A DNA stretch of 64,000 bases, taken from assembly GCA_030268105.1 (NCBI GenBank), contig BSDZ01000044.1, positions 247,366 through 311,365 on the forward strand, in the 5' to 3' direction. The stretch's first letter is position 1. Each line of letters begins with the position of its first letter. Positions 49,101 to 61,100 of the stretch are shown piece after piece. Under the pieces are notes generated by a model, which was not told where the DNA came from, ran no database searches, and saw only the letters and a list, made by a program, of their open reading frames with translations. Source of the stretch: Volvox africanus (taxonomy: Eukaryota > Chlorophyta > Chlorophyceae > Chlamydomonadales > Volvocaceae). A program made the translations under genes and the position numbers.

Positions 49101-52100
49101 CTCCTTCCGCCCTCCCCTCTGGGCCCGACCCAGCCACCCCAGCCATCCACTCCCTCGCCTTCCTCCCCTCAGCCGCCCTCTCCTCCCAGCCCTGAGCCCC
49201 ACAGCCCGCCATCCAGCCCAGCACCCCCGCTCCTTCCGCCCTCCCCTCTGGGCCCGACCCAGCCACCCCAGCCATCCACTCCCTCGCCTCCCTCCCCTCA
49301 GCCGCCCTCTCCTCCCAGCCCTGAGCCCCACAGCCCGCCATCCAGCCCAGCAACCCCGCTCCTTCCGCCCTCCCCTCTGGGCCCGACCCAGCCACCCCAG
49401 CCATCCACTCCCTCGCCTCCCTCCCCTATGCCTCCCCCTCCTCCCAGCCCTGAGCCCCACAGCCCGCCATCCAGCCCAGCACCCCCGCTCCTTCCGCCCT
49501 CCCCTCTGGGCCCGACCCAGCCACCCCAGCCATCCACTCCCTCGCCTTCCTCGGCTCAGCCGCCCTCTCCTCCCAGCCCTGAGCCCCACAGCACGCCATC
49601 CAGCCCAGCAACCCCGCTCCTTCCGCCCTCCCCTCTGGGCCCGACCCAGCCACCCCAGCCATCCACTCCCTCGCCTCCCTCCCCTAAGCCGCCCTCTCCT
49701 CCCAGCCCTGAGCCCCACAGCCCGCCATCCAGCCCAGCAACCCCGCTCCTTCCGCCCTCCCCTCTGGGCCCGACCCAGCCACCCCAGCCATCCTCTCCCT
49801 CGCCTCCCTTTCCTATGCCGCCCTCTCCTCCCAGCCCTGAGCCCCACAGCACGCCATCCAGCCCAGCACCCCCGCTCCTTCCGCCCTCCCCTCTGGGCCC
49901 GACCCAGCCACCCCAGCCATCCACTCCCTCGCCTCCCTCCCCTAAGCCGCCCTCTCCTCCCAGCCCTGAGCCCCACAGCCCGCCATCCAGCCCAGCAACC
50001 CCGCTCCTTCCGCCCTCCCCTCTGGGCCCGACCCAGCCACCCCAGCCATCCACTCCCTCGCCTCCCTCCCCTCAGCCGCCCTCTCCTCCCAGCCCTGAGC
50101 CCCACAGCCCGCCATCCAGCCCAGCAACCCCGCTCCTTCCGCCCTCCCCTCTGGGCCCGACCCAGCCACCCCAGCCATCCTCTCCCTCGCCTCCCTTTCC
50201 TATGCCGCCCTCTCCTCCCAGCCCTGAGCCCCACAGCACGCCATCCAGCCCAGCAACCCCGCTCCTTCCGCCCTCCCCTCTGGGCCCGACCCAGCCACCC
50301 CAGCCATCCACTCCCTCGCCTTCCTCCCCTCAGCCGCCCTCTCCTCCCAGCCCTGAGCCCCACAGCCCGCCATCCAGCCCAGCACCCCCGCTCCTTCCGC
50401 CCTCCCCTCTGGGCCCGACCCAGCCACCCCAGCCATCCACTCCCTCGCCTCCCTCCCCTCAGCCGCCCTCTCCTCCCAGCCCTGAGCCCCACAGCCCGCC
50501 ATCCAGCCCAGCAACCCCGCTCCTTCCGCCCTCCCCTCTGGGCCCGACCCAGCCACCCCAGCCATCCACTCCCTCGCCTCCCTCCCCTATGCCTCCCCCT
50601 CCTCCCAGCCCTGAGCCCCACAGCCCGCCATCCAGCCCAGCACCCCCGCTCCTTCCGCCCTCCCCTCTGGGCCCGACCCAGCCACCCCAGCCATCCACTC
50701 CCTCGCCTTCCTCGGCTCAGCCGCCCTCTCCTCCCAGCCCTGAGCCCCACAGCCCGCCATCCAGCCCAGCACCCCCGCTCCTTCCGCCCTCCCCTCTGGG
50801 CCCGACCCAGCCACCCCAGCCATCCACTCCCTCGCCTTCCTCGGCTCAGCCGCCCTCTCCTCCCAGCCCTGAGCCCCACAGCACGCCATCCAGCCCAGCA
50901 ACCCCGCTCCTTCCGCCCTCCCCTCTGGGCCCGACCCAGCCACCCCAGCCATCCACTCCCTCGCCTCCCTCCCCTAAGCCGCCCTCTCCTCCCAGCCCTG
51001 AGCCCCACAGCCCGCCATCCAGCCCAGCAACCCCGCTCCTTCCGCCCTCCCCTCTGGGCCCGACCCAGCCACCCCAGCCATCCACTCCCTCGCCTCCCTC
51101 CCCTCAGCCGCCCTCTCCTCCCAGCCCTGAGCCCCACAGCCCGCCATCCAGCCCAGCACCCCCGCTCCTTCCGCCCTCCCCTCTGGGCCCGACCCAGCCA
51201 CCCCAGCCATCCTCTCCCTCGCCTCCCTCCCCTAAGCCGCCCGCTCCTCCCAGCCCTGAGCCCCACAGCCCGCCATCCAGCCCAGCACCCCCGCTCCTTC
51301 CGCCCTCCCCTCTGGGCCCGACCCAGCCACCCCAGCCATCCACTCCCTCGCCTTCCTCGGCTCAGCCGCCCTCTCCTCCCAGCCCTGAGCCCCACAGCCC
51401 GCCATCCAGCCCAGCACCCCCGCTCCTTCCGCCCTCCCCTCTGGGCCCGACCCAGCCACCCCAGCCATCCACTCCCTCGCCTTCCTCGGCTCAGCCGCCC
51501 TCTCCTCCCAGCCCTGAGCCCCACAGCACGCCATCCAGCCCAGCAACCCCGCTCCTTCCGCCCTCCCCTCTGGGCCCGACCCAGCCACCCCAGCCATCCA
51601 CTCCCTCGCCTTCCTCCCCTCAGCCGCCCTCTCCTCCCAGCCCTGAGCCCCACAGCCCGCCATCCAGCCCAGCACCCCCGCTCCTTCCGCCCTCCCCTCT
51701 GGGCCCGACCCAGCCACCCCAGCCATCCACTCCCTCGCCTCCCTCCCCTCAGCCGCCCTCTCCTCCCAGCCCTGAGCCCCACAGCCCGCCATCCAGCCCA
51801 GCAACCCCGCTCCTTCCGCCCTCCCCTCTGGGCCCGACCCAGCCACCCCAGCCATCCACTCCCTCGCCTCCCTCCCCTATGCCTCCCCCTCCTCCCAGCC
51901 CTGAGCCCCACAGCCCGCCATCCAGCCCAGCACCCCCGCTCCTTCCGCCCTCCCCTCTGGGCCCGACCCAGCCACCCCAGCCATCCACTCCCTCGCCTTC
52001 CTCGGCTCAGCCGCCCTCTCCTCCCAGCCCTGAGCCCCACAGCCCGCCATCCAGCCCAGCAACCCCGCTCCTTCCGCCCTCCCCTCTGGGCCCGACCCAG

Positions 52101-55100
52101 CCACCCCAGCCATCCACTCCCTCGCCTCCCTCCCCTAAGCCGCCCTCTCCTCCCAGCCCTGAGCCCCACAGCCCGCCATCCAGCCCAGCAACCCCGCTCC
52201 TTCCGCCCTCCCCTCTGGGCCCGACCCAGCCACCCCAGCCATCCACTCCCTCGCCTCCCTCCCCTCAGCCGCCCTCTCCTCCCAGCCCTGAGCCCCACAG
52301 CCCGCCATCCAGCCCAGCAACCCCGCTCCTTCCGCCCTCCCCTCTGGGCCCGACCCAGCCACCCCAGCCATCCACTCCCTCGCCTCCCTCCCCTCAGCCG
52401 CCCTCTCCTCCCAGCCCTGAGCCCCACAGCCCGCCATCCAGCCCAGCAACCCCGCTCCTTCCGCCCTCCCCTCTGGGCCCGACCCAGCCACCCCAGCCAT
52501 CCTCTCCCTCGCCTCCCTCCCCTAAGCCGCCCGCTCCTCCCAGCCCTGAGCCCCACAGCCCGCCATCCAGCCCAGCACCCCCGCTCCTTCCGCCCTCCCC
52601 TCTGGGCCCGACCCAGCCACCCCAGCCATCCACTCCCTCGCCTTCCTCGGCTCAGCCGCCCTCTCCTCCCAGCCCTGAGCCCCACAGCCCGCCATCCAGC
52701 CCAGCACCCCCGCTCCTTCCGCCCTCCCCTCTGGGCCCGACCCAGCCACCCCAGCCATCCACTCCCTCGCCTCCCTCCCCTAAGCCGCCCTCTCCTCCCA
52801 GCCCTGAGCCCCACAGCACGCCATCCAGCCCAGCACCCCCGCTCCTTCCGCCCTCCCCTCTGGGCCCGACCCAGCCACCCCAGCCATCCACTCCCTCGCC
52901 TCCCTCCCCTCAGCCGCCCTCTCCTCCCAGCCCTGAGCCCCACAGCCCGCCATCCAGCCCAGCAACCCCGCTCCTTCCGCCCTCCCCTCTGGGCCCGACC
53001 CAGCCACCCCAGCCATCCACTCCCTCGCCTCCCTCCCCTATGCCTCCCCCTCCTCCCAGCCCTGAGCCCCACAGCCCGCCATCCAGCCCAGCACCCCCGC
53101 TCCTTCCGCCCTCCCCTCTGGGCCCGACCCAGCCACCCCAGCCATCCACTCCCTCGCTTCCCTCCCCTCAGCCGCCCTCTCCTCCCAGCCCTGAGCCCCA
53201 CAGCCCGCCATCCAGCCCAGCACCCCCGCTCCTTCCGCCCTCCCCTCTGGGCCCGACCCAGCCACCCCAGCCATCCACTCCCTCGCCTCCCTCCCCTAAG
53301 CCGCCCTCTCCTCCCAGCCCTGAGCCCCACAGCCCGCCATCCAGCCCAGCACCCCCGCTCCTTCCGCCCTCCCCTCTGGGCCCGACCCAGCCACCCGAGC
53401 CATCCTCTCCCTCACCTCCCTCCCCTCAGCCGCCCTCTCCTCCCAGCCCTGAGCCCCACAGCCCGCCATCCAGCCCAGCACCCCCGCTCCTTCCGCCCTC
53501 CCCTCTGGGCCCGACCCAGCCACCCCAGCCATCATCTCCCTCGCCTCCCTCAGCTAAGCCGCCCTCTCCTCCCAGCCCTGAGCCCCACAGCCCGCCATCC
53601 AGCCCAGCACCCCCGCTCCTTCCGCCCTCCCCTCTGGGCCCGACCCAGCCACCCCAGCCATCCACTCCCTCGCCTTCCTCGGCTCAGCCGCCCTCTTCTC
53701 CCAGCCCTGAGCCCCACAGCCCGCCATCCAGCCCAGCAACCCCGCTCCTTCCGCCCTCCCCTCTGGGCCCGACCCAGCCACCCCAGCCATCCACTCCCTC
53801 GCCTCCCTCCCCTAAGCCGCCCTCTCCTCCCAGCCCTGAGCCCCACAGCCCGCCATCCAGCCCAGCAACCCCGCTCCTTCCGCCCTCCCCTCTGGGCCCG
53901 ACCCAGCCACCCCAGCCATCCACTCCCTCGCCTCCCTCCCCTCAGCCGCCCTCTCCTCCCAGCCCTGAGCCCCACAGCCCGCCATCCAGCCCAGCACCCC
54001 CGCTCCTTCCGCCCTCCCCTCTGGGCCCGACCCAGCCACCCCAGCCATCCTCTCCCTCGCCTCCCTCCCCTCAGCCGCCCGCTCCTCCCAGCCCTGAGCC
54101 CCACAGCCCGCCATCCAGCCCAGCACCCCCGCTCCTTCCGCCCTCCCCTCTGGGCCCGACCCAGCCACCCCAGCCATCCACTCCCTCGCCTTCCTCGGCT
54201 CAGCCGCCCTCTCCTCCCAGCCCTGAGCCCCACAGCCCGCCATCCAGCCCAGCACCCCCGCTCCTTCCGCCCTCCCCTCTGGGCCCGACCCAGCCACCCC
54301 AGCCATCCACTCCCTCGCCTTCCTCGGCTCAGCCGCCCGCTCCTCCCAGCCCTGAGCCCCACAGCCCGCCATCCAGCCCAGCACCCCCGCTCCTTCCGCC
54401 CTCCCCTCTGGGCCCGACCCAGCCACCCCAGCCATCCACTCCCTCGCCTCCCTCCCCTAAGCCGCCCTCTCCTCCCAGCCCTGAGCCCCACAGCCCGCCA
54501 TCCAGCCCAGCAACCCCGCTCCTTCCGCCCTCCCCTCTGGGCCCGACCCAGCCACCCCAGCCATCCACTCCCTCGCCTCCCTCCCCTCAGCCGCCCTCTC
54601 CTCCCAGCCCTGAGCCCCACAGCCCGCCATCCAGCCCAGCACCCCCGCTCCTTCCGCCCTCCCCTCTGGGCCCGACCCAGCCACCCCAGCCATCCACTCC
54701 CTCGCCTCCCTCCCCTCAGCCGCCCTCTCCTCCCAGCCCTGAGCCCCACAGCCCGCCATCCAGCCCAGCACCCCCGCTCCTTCCGCCCTCCCCTCTGGGC
54801 CCGACCCAGCCACCCCAGCCATCCACTCCCTCGCCTCCCTCCCCTCAGCCGCCCTCTCCTCCCAGCCCTGAGCCCCACAGCCCGCCATCCAGCCCAGCAC
54901 CCCCGCTCCTTCCGCCCTCCCCTCTGGGCCCGACCCAGCCACCCCAGCCATCCTCTCCCTCGCCTCCCTTTCCTAAGCCGCCCGCTCCTCCCAGCCCTGA
55001 GCCCCACAGCCCGCCATCCACCCCAGCAACCCCGCTCCTTCCGCCCTCCCCTCTGGGCCCGACCCAGCCACCCCAGCCATCCACTCCCTCGCCTTCCTCG

Positions 55101-58100
55101 GCTCAGCCGCCCTTTCCTCCCAGCCCTGAGCCCCACAGCCCGCCATCCAGCCCAGCACCCCCGCTCCTTCCGCCCTCCCCTCTGGGCCCGACCCAGCCAC
55201 CCCAGCCATCCACTCCCTCGCCTTCCTCGGCTCAGCCGCCCGCTCCTCCCAGCCCTGAGCCCCACAGCCCGCCATCCAGCCCAGCACCCCCGCTCCTTCC
55301 GCCCTCCCCTCTGGGCCCGACCCAGCCACCCCAGCCATCCACTCCCTCGCCTTCCTCGGCTCAGCCGCCCTCTCCTCCCAGCCCTGAGCCCCACAGCCCG
55401 CCATCCAGCCCAGCACCCCCGCTCCTTCCGCCCTCCCCTCTGGGCCCGACCCAGCCACCCCAGCCATCCACTCCCTCGCCTCCCTCCCCTAAGCCGCCCT
55501 CTCCTCCCAGCCCTGAGCCCCACAGCACGCCATCCAGCCCAGCACCCCCGCTCCTTCCGCCCTCCCCTCTGGGCCCGACCCAGCCACCCCAGCCATCCAC
55601 TCCCTCGCCTTCCTCCCCTCAGCCGCCCTCTCCTCCCAGCCCTGAGCCCCACAGCCCGCCATCCAGCCCAGCACCCCCGCTCCTTCCGCCCTCCCCTCTG
55701 GGCCCGACCCAGCCACCCCAGCCATCCACTCCCTCGCCTCCCTCCCCTCAGCCGCCCTCTCCTCCCAGCCCTGAGCCCCACAGCCCGCCATCCAGCCCAG
55801 CAACCCCGCTCCTTCCGCCCTCCCCTCTGGGCCCGACCCAGCCACCCCAGCCATCCTCTCCCTCGCCTCCCTTTCCTATGCCGCCCTCTCCTCCCAGCCC
55901 TGAGCCCCACAGCACGCCATCCAGCCCAGCAACCCCGCTCCTTCCGCCCTCCCCTCTGGGCCCGACCCAGCCACCCCAGCCATCCACTCCCTCGCCTTCC
56001 TCCCCTCAGCCGCCCTCTCCTCCCAGCCCTGAGCCCCACAGCCCGCCATCCAGCCCAGCACCCCCGCTCCTTCCGCCCTCCCCTCTGGGCCCGACCCAGC
56101 CACCCCAGCCATCCACTCCCTCGCCTCCCTCCCCTCAGCCGCCCTCTCCTCCCAGCCCTGAGCCCCACAGCCCGCCATCCAGCCCAGCAACCCCGCTCCT
56201 TCCGCCCTCCCCTCTGGGCCCGACCCAGCCACCCCAGCCATCCACTCCCTCGCCTCCCTCCCCTATGCCTCCCCCTCCTCCCAGCCCTGAGCCCCACAGC
56301 CCGCCATCCAGCCCAGCACCCCCGCTCCTTCCGCCCTCCCCTCTGGGCCCGACCCAGCCACCCCAGCCATCCACTCCCTCGCCTTCCTCGGCTCAGCCGC
56401 CCTCTCCTCCCAGCCCTGAGCCCCACAGCCCGCCATCCAGCCCAGCACCCCCGCTCCTTCCGCCCTCCCCTCTGGGCCCGACCCAGCCACCCCAGCCATC
56501 CACTCCCTCGCCTTCCTCGGCTCAGCCGCCCTCTCCTCCCAGCCCTGAGCCCCACAGCACGCCATCCAGCCCAGCAACCCCGCTCCTTCCGCCCTCCCCT
56601 CTGGGCCCGACCCAGCCACCCCAGCCATCCACTCCCTCGCCTCCCTCCCCTAAGCCGCCCTCTCCTCCCAGCCCTGAGCCCCACAGCCCGCCATCCAGCC
56701 CAGCAACCCCGCTCCTTCCGCCCTCCCCTCTGGGCCCGACCCAGCCACCCCAGCCATCCACTCCCTCGCCTCCCTCCCCTCAGCCGCCCTCTCCTCCCAG
56801 CCCTGAGCCCCACAGCCCGCCATCCAGCCCAGCACCCCCGCTCCTTCCGCCCTCCCCTCTGGGCCCGACCCAGCCACCCCAGCCATCCTCTCCCTCGCCT
56901 CCCTCCCCTAAGCCGCCCGCTCCTCCCAGCCCTGAGCCCCACAGCCCGCCATCCAGCCCAGCACCCCCGCTCCTTCCGCCCTCCCCTCTGGGCCCGACCC
57001 AGCCACCCCAGCCATCCACTCCCTCGCCTTCCTCGGCTCAGCCGCCCTCTCCTCCCAGCCCTGAGCCCCACAGCCCGCCATCCAGCCCAGCACCCCCGCT
57101 CCTTCCGCCCTCCCCTCTGGGCCCGACCCAGCCACCCCAGCCATCCACTCCCTCGCCTTCCTCGGCTCAGCCGCCCTCTCCTCCCAGCCCTGAGCCCCAC
57201 AGCACGCCATCCAGCCCAGCAACCCCGCTCCTTCCGCCCTCCCCTCTGGGCCCGACCCAGCCACCCCAGCCATCCACTCCCTCGCCTTCCTCCCCTCAGC
57301 CGCCCTCTCCTCCCAGCCCTGAGCCCCACAGCCCGCCATCCAGCCCAGCACCCCCGCTCCTTCCGCCCTCCCCTCTGGGCCCGACCCAGCCACCCCAGCC
57401 ATCCACTCCCTCGCCTCCCTCCCCTCAGCCGCCCTCTCCTCCCAGCCCTGAGCCCCACAGCCCGCCATCCAGCCCAGCAACCCCGCTCCTTCCGCCCTCC
57501 CCTCTGGGCCCGACCCAGCCACCCCAGCCATCCACTCCCTCGCCTCCCTCCCCTATGCCTCCCCCTCCTCCCAGCCCTGAGCCCCACAGCCCGCCATCCA
57601 GCCCAGCACCCCCGCTCCTTCCGCCCTCCCCTCTGGGCCCGACCCAGCCACCCCAGCCATCCACTCCCTCGCCTTCCTCGGCTCAGCCGCCCTCTCCTCC
57701 CAGCCCTGAGCCCCACAGCCCGCCATCCAGCCCAGCAACCCCGCTCCTTCCGCCCTCCCCTCTGGGCCCGACCCAGCCACCCCAGCCATCCACTCCCTCG
57801 CCTCCCTCCCCTAAGCCGCCCTCTCCTCCCAGCCCTGAGCCCCACAGCCCGCCATCCAGCCCAGCAACCCCGCTCCTTCCGCCCTCCCCTCTGGGCCCGA
57901 CCCAGCCACCCCAGCCATCCACTCCCTCGCCTCCCTCCCCTCAGCCGCCCTCTCCTCCCAGCCCTGAGCCCCACAGCCCGCCATCCAGCCCAGCAACCCC
58001 GCTCCTTCCGCCCTCCCCTCTGGGCCCGACCCAGCCACCCCAGCCATCCACTCCCTCGCCTCCCTCCCCTCAGCCGCCCTCTCCTCCCAGCCCTGAGCCC

Positions 58101-61100
58101 CACAGCCCGCCATCCAGCCCAGCAACCCCGCTCCTTCCGCCCTCCCCTCTGGGCCCGACCCAGCCACCCCAGCCATCCTCTCCCTCGCCTCCCTCCCCTA
58201 AGCCGCCCGCTCCTCCCAGCCCTGAGCCCCACAGCCCGCCATCCAGCCCAGCACCCCCGCTCCTTCCGCCCTCCCCTCTGGGCCCGACCCAGCCACCCCA
58301 GCCATCCACTCCCTCGCCTTCCTCGGCTCAGCCGCCCTCTCCTCCCAGCCCTGAGCCCCACAGCCCGCCATCCAGCCCAGCACCCCCGCTCCTTCCGCCC
58401 TCCCCTCTGGGCCCGACCCAGCCACCCCAGCCATCCACTCCCTCGCCTCCCTCCCCTAAGCCGCCCTCTCCTCCCAGCCCTGAGCCCCACAGCACGCCAT
58501 CCAGCCCAGCACCCCCGCTCCTTCCGCCCTCCCCTCTGGGCCCGACCCAGCCACCCCAGCCATCCACTCCCTCGCCTCCCTCCCCTCAGCCGCCCTCTCC
58601 TCCCAGCCCTGAGCCCCACAGCCCGCCATCCAGCCCAGCAACCCCGCTCCTTCCGCCCTCCCCTCTGGGCCCGACCCAGCCACCCCAGCCATCCACTCCC
58701 TCGCCTCCCTCCCCTATGCCTCCCCCTCCTCCCAGCCCTGAGCCCCACAGCCCGCCATCCAGCCCAGCACCCCCGCTCCTTCCGCCCTCCCCTCTGGGCC
58801 CGACCCAGCCACCCCAGCCATCCACTCCCTCGCTTCCCTCCCCTCAGCCGCCCTCTCCTCCCAGCCCTGAGCCCCACAGCCCGCCATCCAGCCCAGCACC
58901 CCCGCTCCTTCCGCCCTCCCCTCTGGGCCCGACCCAGCCACCCCAGCCATCCACTCCCTCGCCTCCCTCCCCTAAGCCGCCCTCTCCTCCCAGCCCTGAG
59001 CCCCACAGCCCGCCATCCAGCCCAGCACCCCCGCTCCTTCCGCCCTCCCCTCTGGGCCCGACCCAGCCACCCGAGCCATCCTCTCCCTCACCTCCCTCCC
59101 CTCAGCCGCCCTCTCCTCCCAGCCCTGAGCCCCACAGCCCGCCATCCAGCCCAGCAACCCCGCTCCTTCCGCCCTCCCCTCTGGGCCCGACCCAGCCACC
59201 CCAGCCATCCTCTCCCTCGCCTCCCTCCCCTAAGCCGCCCGCTCCTCCCAGCCCTGAGCCCCACAGCCCGCCATCCAGCCCAGCACCCCCGCTCCTTCCG
59301 CCCTCCCCTCTGGGCCCGACCCAGCCACCCCAGCCATCCACTCCCTCGCCTTCCTCGGCTCAGCCGCCCTCTCCTCCCAGCCCTGAGCCCCACAGCCCGC
59401 CATCCAGCCCAGCACCCCCGCTCCTTCCGCCCTCCCCTCTGGGCCCGACCCAGCCACCCCAGCCATCCACTCCCTCGCCTCCCTCCCCTAAGCCGCCCTC
59501 TCCTCCCAGCCCTGAGCCCCACAGCACGCCATCCAGCCCAGCACCCCCGCTCCTTCCGCCCTCCCCTCTGGGCCCGACCCAGCCACCCCAGCCATCCACT
59601 CCCTCGCCTCCCTCCCCTCAGCCGCCCTCTCCTCCCAGCCCTGAGCCCCACAGCCCGCCATCCAGCCCAGCAACCCCGCTCCTTCCGCCCTCCCCTCTGG
59701 GCCCGACCCAGCCACCCCAGCCATCCACTCCCTCGCCTCCCTCCCCTATGCCTCCCCCTCCTCCCAGCCCTGAGCCCCACAGCCCGCCATCCAGCCCAGC
59801 ACCCCCGCTCCTTCCGCCCTCCCCTCTGGGCCCGACCCAGCCACCCCAGCCATCCACTCCCTCGCCTTCCCTCCCCTCAGCCGCCCTCTCCTCCCAGCCC
59901 TGAGCCCCACAGCCCGCCATCCAGCCCAGCACCCCCGCTCCTTCCGCCCTCCCCTCTGGGCCCGACCCAGCCACCCCAGCCATCCACTCCCTCGCCTCCC
60001 TCCCCTAAGCCGCCCTCTCCTCCCAGCCCTGAGCCCCACAGCCCGCCATCCAGCCCAGCACCCCCGCTCCTTCCGCCCTCCCCTCTGGGCCCGACCCAGC
60101 CACCCGAGCCATCCTCTCCCTCACCTCCCTCCCCTCAGCCGCCCTCTCCTCCCAGCCCTGAGCCCCACAGCCCGCCATCCAGCCCAGCACCCCCGCTCCT
60201 TCCGCCCTCCCCTCTGGGCCCGACCCAGCCACCCCAGCCATCATCTCCCTCGCCTCCCTCAGCTAAGCCGCCCTCTCCTCCCAGCCCTGAGCCCCACAGC
60301 CCGCCATCCAGCCCAGCACCCCGCTCCTTCCGCCCTCCCCTCTGGGCCCGACCCAGCCACCCCAGCCATCCACTCCCTCGCCTTCCTCGGCTCAGCCGCC
60401 CTCTTCTCCCAGCCCTGAGCCCCACAGCCCGCCATCCAGCCCAGCAACCCCGCTCCTTCCGCCCTCCCCTCTGGGCCCGACCCAGCCACCCCAGCCATCC
60501 ACTCCCTCGCCTCCCTCCCCTAAGCCGCCCTCTCCTCCCAGCCCTGAGCCCCACAGCCCGCCATCCAGCCCAGCAACCCCGCTCCTTCCGCCCTCCCCTC
60601 TGGGCCCGACCCAGCCACCCCAGCCATCCACTCCCTCGCCTCCCTCCCCTCAGCCGCCCTCTCCTCCCAGCCCTGAGCCCCACAGCCCGCCATCCAGCCC
60701 AGCACCCCCGCTCCTTCCGCCCTCCCCTCTGGGCCCGACCCAGCCACCCCAGCCATCCTCTCCCTCGCCTCCCTCCCCTCAGCCGCCCGCTCCTCCCAGC
60801 CCTGAGCCCCACAGCCCGCCATCCAGCCCAGCACCCCCGCTCCTTCCGCCCTCCCCTCTGGGCCCGACCCAGCCACCCCAGCCATCCACTCCCTCGCCTT
60901 CCTCGGCTCAGCCGCCCTCTCCTCCCAGCCCTGAGCCCCACAGCCCGCCATCCAGCCCAGCACCCCCGCTCCTTCCGCCCTCCCCTCTGGGCCCGACCCA
61001 GCCACCCCAGCCATCCACTCCCTCGCCTTCCTCGGCTCAGCCGCCCGCTCCTCCCAGCCCTGAGCCCCACAGCCCGCCATCCAGCCCAGCACCCCCGCTC

